Shown piece by piece: positions 1 to 7,332 of a stretch of DNA of 11,611 nucleotides. The DNA lies in contig JAPHSI010000045.1 in NCBI GenBank assembly GCA_026193155.1, forward strand, positions 1-11,611, given 5' to 3'. The notes beneath the pieces are model-generated. The model had not been told where the DNA came from. It did no database searches and saw nothing but the letters and a program-made list of their open reading frames with translations. Numbering within the stretch: the first letter of the stretch is position 1; the number at the start of each line of letters is the position of its first letter. Source of the stretch: Sulfurimonadaceae bacterium. Its GTDB lineage: Bacteria; Campylobacterota; Campylobacteria; Campylobacterales; Sulfurimonadaceae. The position numbers were made by a program, and so were the translations under genes.

Positions 1-1414
1 ATTGATATTATTCTCTTACAAACTTTTTGCATGTGCTACATGTGCATTAATGGTGCCGACGGCGGAGGTAACTATTAATCTAAATATTGAAAATAAAACC
101 CTGAAAAATATAGATTTTTTATGGACTTTTTCAGATATCTATACAAAAGAAATAACTACACAATACGATAAAAATAAAAACAATAAACTTGACGCAGATG
201 AATTAGACACTATTTTACAAATTAAAAATAATTATCTAACAAAAAAAGATATGTTGACAAATATCAAACTAACAAGTGCTGATGAAAATATCACAACTAT
301 ACAAACAAAATTTAAAAATATGGAACTTAGTGTAGAAAATGAAAATCTTATATACAAATTCACTACAGCAGATATGAGCTTTTCTCTACAAGATAAATCA
401 AAGTTGTCTATTGTCTTTGAAGATAACGAAGATTTTTTTAGTTTTATTGTAACTAATCTAAAAGTTTCAAGTGATAACTTATACTATCAAGAGAACCTTT
501 ATCTCTTCACTGCAAATATTGTTTTTAGCTATACACCCTTTGTAAAAACAATAACAACACAAAAAGATAAAAATAGCACCGAAGAAAAACCTCTTTTGCT
601 TAAAGAACAAAACATTGATCCTCAAGCAAAAAAAATACAGAAAAAAGAACTTACTCAAGAAAATATTTTAAAAGATAGTATCAATAAGATCAAATCTTTG
701 TTTGAACAAATTAAAGATGAAAAAAATCCTTTAACATACATAGCACTCCTTTTATTCGCATATATGTATGGAGTAGTTCATGCATTGGGTCCTGGTCATG
801 GGAAAACATTAGTAGCAAGTTATTTTTTAACAAATGAAAGATCATACACAAAAGCATTATTTATATCTCTTGCAATTGGTATTGTTCATACATTTTCAGC
901 TTTTTTACTTACTGTAGCTATATACTTTTTTCTTGATGTATTATTCGCTCAGTTTGTAGATAATGCAGTATTTTATACTACAAAAATATCAGCCCTTATT
1001 ATTATATTTATAGCCTTATATCTTCTTATGCAAAAATATAAAGTATATAAAGAGTTACAAAACCCTATCTATTCTTTTTCAACTACTGAGCATCCAAAGA
1101 GTTGTGGATGTGGTTCATGTAAAGTTGATAAAAATTCTACAGATGCAGCACTAATAATTTCAGCGGGACTTATTCCATGCCCCGGTACTATCACCATATT
1201 TATATTCTCACTCTCATTGGGATTATATTATGCTGGATTTTTGTCTGCTCTTGTTATGAGTCTTGGTATGAGTACAATAATATTTTTCTCTGCTATTTTA
1301 AGTGTATATTTACGTAAAAAAACGTCCAATGCAAATATGGGTTTAAAAAAGTTTCTAGACTATGGAAGTTTATTTATTATCCTTATTCTTGGATTTATTT
1401 TACTATTTACATAA
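1..1414 (+). CDS. DUF1007-NicO fusion, nickel/cobalt exporter-like membrane protein (5'-partial)
   Basis: Residues are numbered from the TTG at 2-4. The N-terminal ~180 residues resemble the periplasmic DUF1007 domain, including the 'WTF' strand and an EF-hand-like loop at residues 56-67 with D56, N58, N60, D64 and E67 as predicted ligands. A charged linker (about 185-235) leads to a polytopic NicO domain. That domain has the HALGPGHGK motif (H260, H266), GLIPCPG (389-395) and about six hydrophobic segments. The loop between its halves carries H364 and the cluster CGCGSC (368-373), a plausible metal site. By family, NicO/RcnA proteins move Ni2+ or Co2+ across the inner membrane. The hydrophobic stretch before 'ACATC' looks like the end of a signal sequence but lacks the usual basic n-region, and the frame is open to the edge, so the true start is probably upstream of the window. 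The metal and direction of transport cannot be read from sequence. Confidence 0.85.
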   Translation, partial: LILFSYKLFACATCALMVPTAEVTINLNIENKTLKNIDFLWTFSDIYTKEITTQYDKNKNNKLDADELDTILQIKNNYLTKKDMLTNIKLTSADENITTIQTKFKNMELSVENENLIYKFTTADMSFSLQDKSKLSIVFEDNEDFFSFIVTNLKVSSDNLYYQENLYLFTANIVFSYTPFVKTITTQKDKNSTEEKPLLLKEQNIDPQAKKIQKKELTQENILKDSINKIKSLFEQIKDEKNPLTYIALLLFAYMYGVVHALGPGHGKTLVASYFLTNERSYTKALFISLAIGIVHTFSAFLLTVAIYFFLDVLFAQFVDNAVFYTTKISALIIIFIALYLLMQKYKVYKELQNPIYSFSTTEHPKSCGCGSCKVDKNSTDAALIISAGLIPCPGTITIFIFSLSLGLYYAGFLSALVMSLGMSTIIFFSAILSVYLRKKTSNANMGLKKFLDYGSLFIILILGFILLFT

Positions 1415-1419
1415 TAAAT

Positions 1420-2109
1420 TTATGAATTATTTCCCCATGTTATTTTACCACCATAGTAACCAAGGATTATTACATTTATTCCTGTTACAAGTATAATAAA
1501 ATGATAGATAATTCCAAGAAAAGAACTACTAAAAACTATATTTGGGTTGTTTATATATATTGCAATTGCGACTAAACCTAACAATAAAGTAATTACAGAT
1601 ACAACTATTTTTATAATAAAAGGTTTTTTATTAGATAAAGAGTAGTTTACCCACCAACTTAATAAACCAGGTAACATGGCTAATAAACCCATAATTGTTG
1701 CTGCTAAAAAAGTATAATATATAACTATTGCATAATTTTCTTTGAAAGTAAACAAAAATAGTAAATCAAATAACGAAGCATAGATATGTAGCACTATTGG
1801 GAAGTGGACTACCATAGGGTGTGGATGATATTTTTTATACCATATTCTCAACTTTTCTTGATAAACTTTATTTGAGTTTTTTTTATCTTCTTCTAAAGTT
1901 GCAACTATATTAAAATCATCAAAAACTTCATCTGAATGTGGAGCATTGGACATCATAGATGTTAAGTCTAGCCCAGCATTATGCATCCCTTGATGCTCAC
2001 CATTTTTCCACATCAAACTATCTGTAACATCATAAACTTTGCCCTTAAATGCAACATACGCCTTAGCACCGTCTTTTCCATTATAAAGCTTAAGTTCATT
2101 TTTAGTCAT
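1420..2109 (-). CDS. Cytochrome b5-like heme-binding domain fused to DUF2231 membrane domain
   Basis: This is a 229-residue protein. Residues 5-72 match the bacterial cytochrome b5-like heme/steroid-binding family: YNGKDG, AYVAFKGKVYDVTD, WKNGEHQGMH (35-43) and a later APHSDEVF (56-63). H39 or H43 together with H58 are candidate heme ligands. After a short charged linker comes the DUF2231 signature HPHPMVVHFPIVL (95-107) and about four membrane segments (roughly 100-121, 126-150, 164-185, 195-217). The soluble domain has no signal peptide and probably sits in the cytoplasm. The ATG start is supported by AAGGA at 2117-2121 with 7-nt spacing and a TATAAT further upstream. The gene is monocistronic and converges on the NicO gene with only 5 nt between the stops. 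A membrane-tethered heme or redox role is inferred from the domains. No substrate or partner is evident. Confidence 0.85.
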   Translation of the reverse strand: MTKNELKLYNGKDGAKAYVAFKGKVYDVTDSLMWKNGEHQGMHNAGLDLTSMMSNAPHSDEVFDDFNIVATLEEDKKNSNKVYQEKLRIWYKKYHPHPMVVHFPIVLHIYASLFDLLFLFTFKENYAIVIYYTFLAATIMGLLAMLPGLLSWWVNYSLSNKKPFIIKIVVSVITLLLGLVAIAIYINNPNIVFSSSFLGIIYHFIILVTGINVIILGYYGGKITWGNNS

Positions 2110-2139
2110 TGAGAAATCCTTGTTAATTCAAGAGTACAT

Positions 2140-2145
2140 ATTATA
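2140..2145 (-). promoter_or_regulatory. -10 promoter box for the cytochrome b5-DUF2231 gene
   Basis: The minus strand reads a perfect TATAAT ending about 30 nt before the start codon, followed by an AAGGA ribosome site at 2117-2121. Upstream sequence is AT-rich with no convincing -35 hexamer, as is usual for sigma-70 promoters in Campylobacterota. The predicted transcript starts near 2133, giving a leader of about 25 nt. Confidence 0.6.
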
Positions 2146-2208
2146 CTACTACTTTAAAACTTATCTAAAACTATTTTTTTATATTTAATTTTATTCTACA
2201 AGAGGATT

Positions 2209-2214
2209 TATAAT
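2209..2214 (+). promoter_or_regulatory. Candidate -10 box for the uup-type ABC-F gene
   Basis: A perfect TATAAT lies in the divergent region, preceded by T-rich sequence (about 2170-2195). It would start transcription near 2221 and give a leader of about 90 nt before the ATG at 2310. TATAAA at 2251-2256 and TATAAG at 2275-2280 are nearer alternatives, so the assignment is uncertain in such AT-rich DNA. The rest of the 2110-2309 gap holds no recognisable gene. Confidence 0.4.
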
Positions 2215-2309
2215 AACATACTTTCTATGTTAATAAGCATCTATTAACGATATAAAAGATAAAATTCCACAATATATAAGTCCTCTAAAATATGGAGTTT
2301 TAACACATT

Positions 2310-4259
2310 ATGGCACTAATAGATCTTTTAAACATATCCAAACATTATGAAGCACAAAAGATTTTAACTGAAATAAATTTTCATGTAGATGAGGGTGAAC
2401 GTATAGTTATTATTGGAAAAAACGGTAGTGGTAAGTCTACACTTATGAAGATAGTTAACGGTACTTTAGAGCAAGATGAAGGTGAGAGAATCATACGTCA
2501 AAACTTAGAAGTAAAAATGCTTGACCAACGTCCCATATTTAAAGCTGAACATAATGTAAGAGAAGCCGTTGAAGCAGGACTTAGTGAAATAAATAAAGCT
2601 AAAAAGAGATACGACGAGTTATCACATCTTATAGCTGAAGATTTTGAAAATAAAAAACTCATAGATGAGCATGAAAAACTATCTAAGTATATAGAACATC
2701 ACTCTGCATGGAATTTAGATGATAAAATTGAACGTATAATCCAACATTTTGATTTAAAACAATATGAAAATAAAAATATAAACCTTTTAAGCGGTGGTGA
2801 ACAGCGTCGTGTTGCTCTTGCCTCACTCCTTTTACAAAAACCTGATATCTTACTTCTTGATGAGCCTACCAATCACCTTGATGTATATATGGTAGAATTT
2901 TTAGAACAGCTTCTTTTAAAAGAACGCTTTACACTTGTATTTATATCACATGATAGATATTTTATAGACAAGGTAGCTACTAAGAGTATAGAAGTTGAAG
3001 ATGAAAAGCTTAGACAATATAGCGGCGGTTATTCTGATTATCTTACACAAAAAGCTGAATACCTTAGAACTCTTCAAAAACAACACGAAAACTTGCTTGG
3101 GCTTCTTAAGCGAGAAAATGAATGGTACTCCCGTGGAGTACGTGCGAGGCTTAAAAGAAATGAAGGTCGTAAAGAGCGTTTAATGGAGCTTAGAGAGTCA
3201 GCAAAAACGAACCCTGCTCAAATACGTAAAATGTCTGTTGAACTTCAACGTGAAGCTAAACACTTTAATCGTGATAAAAGTGTAAATAAACAAAAAATGC
3301 TTTTTGAAGTTGAAGATTTAGGTTTAACTCTAGGAGATAAAGAGCTATTACATGACTTTAATACACGTATACTCCAAAAAGACGTAATTGCAATAGTAGG
3401 ACCAAACGGAAGCGGAAAATCGACACTTCTTAAAGCACTTCTTGGTCGTATAAAACCAACAGTTGGAAGCATAAAACAGGGTGAATTTAAAATAGGATAC
3501 TTTGATCAGCATCGTGAAATGCTAGATGATGAAAAAAATCTTATAGAGACATTTTGTCCTTTTGGAGGAGACCGTGTTGAAGTTCGAGGAAAAAATATGC
3601 ATGTCTACGGATATCTTAAAAATTTCCTTTTTCCTCGTGAATATTTAGATAAAAAGATAGGCATATTAAGCGGTGGAGAAAAGAATCGTATTGCTTTAGC
3701 CTTATTATTTACCAAAAATGTGGATATTCTTATACTTGATGAACCTACAAATGATTTAGATATCCCGACTATAAATATCCTTGAAGAGCAATTAACAAAC
3801 TTTCCTGGTGCTGTTATTATAGTAAGTCACGATAGATATTTTGTAGATAAGATTGCCAAAAAACTATTTATCTTTAAAAAAGACAAAACTATAGAAGAGT
3901 CTTACCAAAACTACTCTGAGTACCTAGAGATAGAAAGTGAGTTAAAAGAGTTAAACGATATGGAAAAAGAGGCTTCGAGCATAAAGCCTAAAATAGAGAC
4001 TAAAGAGCAAAAACCAAAGTCTCTTAAACTTACATATAAGGAAAAGATTTCTCTTGAAAAACTTCCACTTGAGATAGAGGAAATCGAAGAAAAAATAGAA
4101 GAAAAAAACAACTGTATAGCTAATCCTGATTGTTATCAAGAAATAGGTCTAAGTAAACTTGCAACTGAGCTTGAAGAGTTAGAATCAATATATGAGCAAA
4201 AAGTTGAAGAATTACTTACAATTGAAGAGAAACAAGAAGAGATACAAAACGGAGCCTAA
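2310..4259 (+). CDS. uup: ABC-F family ATPase, Uup type
   Basis: This 649-residue protein has two ABC ATPase domains and no membrane segments. Domain 1 has Walker A GKNGSGKS (36-43), signature LSGGE (160-164) and Walker B ILLLDEPTNHLD (180-191, catalytic E185). Domain 2 has GPNGSGKS (364-371), LSGGE (453-457) and ILILDEPTNDLD (473-484, catalytic E478). The interdomain linker carries WYSRGVRARLKRNEGR (272-287), which resembles the Uup linker. A long acidic/basic coiled-coil tail (about 541-645) with LTYKEK also fits Uup rather than EttA. By family, ABC-F proteins are soluble and act on the ribosome or on nucleic acid, and Uup has been linked to ribosome function and transposon excision in E. 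coli. GGAG at 2294-2297 is a rather distant ribosome site (12 nt). Other ABC-F subtypes such as YheS are possible. The 3' end overlaps the convergent glucosaminidase gene by 4 nt. Confidence 0.9.
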   Translation: MALIDLLNISKHYEAQKILTEINFHVDEGERIVIIGKNGSGKSTLMKIVNGTLEQDEGERIIRQNLEVKMLDQRPIFKAEHNVREAVEAGLSEINKAKKRYDELSHLIAEDFENKKLIDEHEKLSKYIEHHSAWNLDDKIERIIQHFDLKQYENKNINLLSGGEQRRVALASLLLQKPDILLLDEPTNHLDVYMVEFLEQLLLKERFTLVFISHDRYFIDKVATKSIEVEDEKLRQYSGGYSDYLTQKAEYLRTLQKQHENLLGLLKRENEWYSRGVRARLKRNEGRKERLMELRESAKTNPAQIRKMSVELQREAKHFNRDKSVNKQKMLFEVEDLGLTLGDKELLHDFNTRILQKDVIAIVGPNGSGKSTLLKALLGRIKPTVGSIKQGEFKIGYFDQHREMLDDEKNLIETFCPFGGDRVEVRGKNMHVYGYLKNFLFPREYLDKKIGILSGGEKNRIALALLFTKNVDILILDEPTNDLDIPTINILEEQLTNFPGAVIIVSHDRYFVDKIAKKLFIFKKDKTIEESYQNYSEYLEIESELKELNDMEKEASSIKPKIETKEQKPKSLKLTYKEKISLEKLPLEIEEIEEKIEEKNNCIANPDCYQEIGLSKLATELEELESIYEQKVEELLTIEEKQEEIQNGA

Positions 4260-4894
4260 TAACTGTATAGTTTATTATGTTTTATAATTTGAGCAAGTTC
4301 TTTTGAGTATTTAGCTCGTTTTTCTGAATACATATTTAATTTTTTAACCAATTTATATGGGTTGTCTACCTTCATTTTAAGCTCTCTAAATTCATCATAA
4401 GAGCGACCAAGTGCTAAAACTTTGTAATAATCTCTAATTGAATCTGCAATAGTTTTATACTTTTTTACATATATTATTTTATTCCCTCTTTTCTGTATAG
4501 CGGGGACTCTTGGTTCGTTTTTATTGAATGACCACACTCCAAAAAGATTATTTGCTACTTTTGTAAAACGTGATGTAGCCCATCCACTCTCAATAGCAGC
4601 TTGAGCTATAGCTATACTTTTTGGATGTGGCTTGACTTTTTTTAGTAAATCTTGATGATTTTTTGCTTTGTATGCTTGCATATATCTATTTACATAAGAG
4701 TTTTGTGTTTCATTGTTGTCTATATATTTTTTGAGAGTTTTATATTTTTGATTAAGTTCATTATAAACTTTGTCAACAGCAGGAACTACAAGCTTGAAAA
4801 AGTTTTGTTTTTTAATTTTTATATCATCGGCAGATATATAAATTGGGAAAACTAGCCCAAGAAAAAGAGCTAATTTTAAAATTTTTGTTTGCAA
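4256..4894 (-). CDS. Secreted glucosaminidase-domain protein, Bax type (GH73-like)
   Basis: This is a 212-residue protein. An N-terminal hydrophobic stretch after two lysines (about 1-22, ending near ISA) is a probable signal peptide. The mature part contains AQAAIESGWATSRF (97-110), with E102 as the expected catalytic glutamate, followed by ANNLFGVWSF (114-123). These are the hallmark motifs of the Bax/glucosaminidase (GH73) family that hydrolyses bonds to N-acetylglucosamine in peptidoglycan, so a periplasmic cell-wall role is likely. The start is TTG: it lies 1 nt after the DAHP synthase stop, there is no ATG until residue 71, and the frame is closed by a stop a few codons upstream. The ribosome site is poor, so translational coupling to the upstream gene is likely. 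Its TAG stop overlaps the uup TAA stop on the other strand. The exact bond cleaved is not known from sequence. Confidence 0.87.
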   Translation of the reverse strand: MQTKILKLALFLGLVFPIYISADDIKIKKQNFFKLVVPAVDKVYNELNQKYKTLKKYIDNNETQNSYVNRYMQAYKAKNHQDLLKKVKPHPKSIAIAQAAIESGWATSRFTKVANNLFGVWSFNKNEPRVPAIQKRGNKIIYVKKYKTIADSIRDYYKVLALGRSYDEFRELKMKVDNPYKLVKKLNMYSEKRAKYSKELAQIIKHNKLYSY

Positions 4895-4895
4895 A

Positions 4896-6245
4896 TTACT
4901 TTCTAACTTCTTTTAAAGTATCTGCTATTAAAAATGCTAATTCTAAAGATTGGTCAGCATTTAAACGAGGGTCACAATGTGTATGGTAGCGAGAACTTAA
5001 ATCCTCTTCTGTTACAACAAAAGAACCACCTATACACTCAGTTACGTTTTTACCTGTCATCTCTAAATGCACACCGCCACCGTATGTACCTTCAGATTTA
5101 TGAACTTGGAAAAATTGTTTCATCTCTTTTAAAACTGAATCTACAGGACGAGTTTTAAAGTTATTAGATGATTTTATAGTATTACCGTGCATTGGATCAC
5201 ATGACCAAAGTACATTTAAGCCTTCACGCTCAACAGCACGAATAAGTTTAGGCATACCATCACCTACTTTATCTGCACCCATACGAACAATAACATTTAA
5301 TCTTCCCGCTTCATTTTTAGGATTTAATACATTTGCAAGTTTGATTAAATCTTCAGGGTCCATAGATGGTCCTGCCTTAATTCCTATAGGATTGTTTATA
5401 CCCTTCATATACTCAACATGTGCACCGTCAAGCTGACGAGTTCTATCCCCAATCCAAACCATATGTGCAGCAGTATTGTACCATTCACCGCTAAGTGAGT
5501 CTTTTCTAGTAAATGCTTCTTCATATGGAAGTAAAAGAGCTTCATGTGATGTATAAAAATCCGTCTCACGTAAATTTCTATATGTTTTTGAGGTAATTCC
5601 ACATGCTTGCATAAATTTTAAAGATGTCTCAATCTCTTCTGCAAGTTTTTCATACTGTTCACTTACTTCACTTTTATGAGCAAAATCTAAATTCCATTGA
5701 TGAACTTTATGTAAATCAGCCATACCACCCGTTGCAAAAGCACGAAGTAGATTTTGTGTAGCTGAAGCTTGATTATAAGCTTTGATCATACGCTCAGGAT
5801 CCGGTACACGTGCTTCTTTAGTGAAGTCAACACCGTTAATAATATCACCACGGTAAGAATCAAGAGTTACTCCGTCAAATGTTTCAGTATCTGATGAACG
5901 CGGCTTAGCAAACTGACCGCCTAAACGACCAACTTTTACAACAGGTACACCACCTGCATATGTCATCACGACTGCCATTTGCATTAAAACTTTAAAAGTA
6001 TCGCGAATATTATTTGCATGAAACTCACTAAAACTCTCAGCACAGTCTCCACCTTGAAGTAAAAATGCATCTCCGCGAACAACATCTGCCAATTGTTCTT
6101 TTAATCTTTTTGCTTCCCCTGCAAATACTAGTGGCGGGTAAGTTTTTAATTCTGCAAGAACTTTATTTAACTGTTCTTTGTCTTGATATGTTGGTTGTTG
6201 TAAAATTGGTTTACTTCTCCAGCTCTCTGGCGTCCAAATACCCAT
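4896..6245 (-). CDS. aroG: 3-deoxy-7-phosphoheptulonate (DAHP) synthase, class II
   Basis: This 449-residue enzyme condenses phosphoenolpyruvate and erythrose-4-phosphate to DAHP, the first step of the shikimate pathway. The sequence is class II (plant/mycobacterial) throughout: MGIWTPESWRSKP at the start, QGGDCAESF (64-72), KVGRLGGQFAKPRS (104-117), IGIKAGPSMDPE (287-298) and WSCDPMHGNT (347-356). C68, H353, E395 and D425 match the four metal ligands known in the M. tuberculosis enzyme; the H-to-E (42) and E-to-D (30) spacings are the same and the C-to-H spacing (285) nearly so. No chorismate mutase domain is attached. The ATG start has AAGG at 6255-6258, 9 nt upstream. It is the first gene of a two-gene minus-strand operon with the glucosaminidase. 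The symbol varies between genomes (aroG, aroF, aroH), so function is much surer than name. Confidence 0.96.
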   Translation of the reverse strand: MGIWTPESWRSKPILQQPTYQDKEQLNKVLAELKTYPPLVFAGEAKRLKEQLADVVRGDAFLLQGGDCAESFSEFHANNIRDTFKVLMQMAVVMTYAGGVPVVKVGRLGGQFAKPRSSDTETFDGVTLDSYRGDIINGVDFTKEARVPDPERMIKAYNQASATQNLLRAFATGGMADLHKVHQWNLDFAHKSEVSEQYEKLAEEIETSLKFMQACGITSKTYRNLRETDFYTSHEALLLPYEEAFTRKDSLSGEWYNTAAHMVWIGDRTRQLDGAHVEYMKGINNPIGIKAGPSMDPEDLIKLANVLNPKNEAGRLNVIVRMGADKVGDGMPKLIRAVEREGLNVLWSCDPMHGNTIKSSNNFKTRPVDSVLKEMKQFFQVHKSEGTYGGGVHLEMTGKNVTECIGGSFVVTEEDLSSRYHTHCDPRLNADQSLELAFLIADTLKEVRK

Positions 6246-6296
6246 ATTTAATTACCTTATTTTATTATTTTTGTAATTTTATCTAAAAGTACCTAA

Positions 6297-6302
6297 GTTA
6301 TA
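6297..6302 (-). promoter_or_regulatory. Candidate -10 box for the DAHP synthase operon
   Basis: The minus strand reads TATAAC about 50 nt before the DAHP synthase start codon. No -35 element stands out. The surrounding DNA is so AT-rich that nearby GATAAAAT-like strings are alternatives. It lies in the 169-nt divergent region (6246-6414), which contains no gene. Confidence 0.35.
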
Positions 6303-6371
6303 CTTTAGAATTTTAAGTAAAGAGGATTAATTTTATCTTAAATCCTTTATTATCTATAAAGCTTAAAATTG

Positions 6372-6377
6372 TATAAT
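6372..6377 (+). promoter_or_regulatory. -10 promoter box for the GGDEF-cvpA-fur-lysS operon
   Basis: TATAAT is preceded directly by TTG, the same TTGTATAAT string found before glyA at 10096-10104. The predicted transcript starts near 6384, about 30 nt before the ATG at 6415. There is no clear -35 hexamer. It is the only good promoter seen before lysS, so it probably drives all four genes, including fur. Confidence 0.6.
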
Positions 6378-6414
6378 TTCAACAAATAAAATTTACAGAT
6401 AAAGAAATTTCACA

Positions 6415-7329
6415 ATGGCAATAAATGAATTAAAACCTCTTCTGGATGAGTTATGCTTAAATATTAACGGCTTTCTCAATGAGAACGGTGATATAACAAA
6501 AGAACATTTAGCTGAATTTTTAAAAAATTCTGCCAAGTTAATATCTGATATTTCTGATAATGATTTAAGTTCTTACAATTCAGATAAGAATTTACTTGCT
6601 GATAACTATAGAAATATTGCAAAAGATTGTTTAACATCATATGAGCAAACAAGTAATCAAATTTCAAAACTTTCTAAAAAGCATAAAGAAGCTATAGACG
6701 CATGTGATATAGAACCTATAGATTTACCAAAAATAACTTCAAAATTTAATGAGATTCAAGATCATATGATAGACGAAGTTGCTAAGGCAAACTTCATTAT
6801 TTCCGAACTTTCTACTCAAATAAAAGATTTAGAAGAAAAATCAAACCTTGATCCACTTACAAAAATATATAATAGAGGTGCACTAAACACCTACTTGAAC
6901 GAGATGTGTGAGAATGCTAATGAAAAATATGAGGCTCATCTTTTAATTATTGATATTGATGACTTTAAACAAATCAATGATGAGTTTGGTCATATTGCAG
7001 GAGATAAAATACTCATATACATTGCTAAAATACTTAAAAAGACTCTAAGGGATGGAGACAAAGTGTTTAGATTTGGTGGGGAAGAATTCATTGTCATTCT
7101 TAACAGGATTAAAGATGCACAATGTATGACTATATCAAACAGACTTTTAAGACTTGTAAGTGATAATAAATTAATTTACAAAGGTAATAATATCGGCGTA
7201 ACAATAAGCATTGGAGCTACAAAACTTAAAGTCGGCGACACTCCTGATTCATTTATTACAAGGGCAGATAAAGCTTTATATAAATCCAAACACTCAGGAA
7301 AAAATAAAATATCTACGGAGCCTATATAA
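6415..7329 (+). CDS. GGDEF-domain diguanylate cyclase
   Basis: This is a 304-residue protein with no signal peptide or membrane segment, so probably cytoplasmic. Residues 1-140 are a helical region of unrecognised family, ending in a coiled-coil-like stretch (about 118-142) that is likely the signalling linker. The catalytic domain (143-302) begins with the usual NLDPLTKIYNRGAL and contains IDIDDFKQINDEFGH (179-193), RFGGEEF with the active GGEEF loop (221-225), and RADKALYKSK near the end. These features indicate synthesis of cyclic di-GMP from two GTP. An RxxD motif (R212-D215) sits five residues before GGEEF, as in the allosteric inhibitory site of PleD-type cyclases, so product inhibition is predicted. 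It heads the operon and lies 3 nt before cvpA. The ribosome site is weak (AAAGAAA, 6401-6407). The input signal is unknown. Confidence 0.93.
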   Translation: MAINELKPLLDELCLNINGFLNENGDITKEHLAEFLKNSAKLISDISDNDLSSYNSDKNLLADNYRNIAKDCLTSYEQTSNQISKLSKKHKEAIDACDIEPIDLPKITSKFNEIQDHMIDEVAKANFIISELSTQIKDLEEKSNLDPLTKIYNRGALNTYLNEMCENANEKYEAHLLIIDIDDFKQINDEFGHIAGDKILIYIAKILKKTLRDGDKVFRFGGEEFIVILNRIKDAQCMTISNRLLRLVSDNKLIYKGNNIGVTISIGATKLKVGDTPDSFITRADKALYKSKHSGKNKISTEPI

Positions 7330-7332
7330 GAT

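Noticed and set aside
2110..2309. Possible riboswitch or small RNA in the 200-nt divergent region
   Set aside because: The DNA is uniformly AT-rich, with promoter-like boxes but no conserved stem or GC-rich core that I could recognise.
2995..3472. Open frames on both strands inside the uup-type ATPase gene (62 aa plus, 75 aa minus)
   Set aside because: They lie wholly within a gene with clear ABC motifs, show no recognisable domain or ribosome site, and are explained as shadows of that frame.
3911..4139. Minus-strand frames rich in Ser/Phe over the ATPase coiled-coil tail
   Set aside because: The Phe/Ser-rich composition is what antisense reading of Glu/Lys-rich codons gives; no start signal or family was seen.
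4652..5158. Plus-strand frames of 67 and 74 aa over the glucosaminidase and DAHP synthase genes
   Set aside because: They are antisense to confidently identified genes, and the hydrophobic look of the first comes from AT-rich complement, not from a real membrane protein.
6300..6371. Possible Fur box in the AT-rich region before the GGDEF operon
   Set aside because: Strings such as TTATTATCTATAAA resemble AT-rich Fur sites, but no convincing inverted repeat was found and chance matches are frequent at this base composition.
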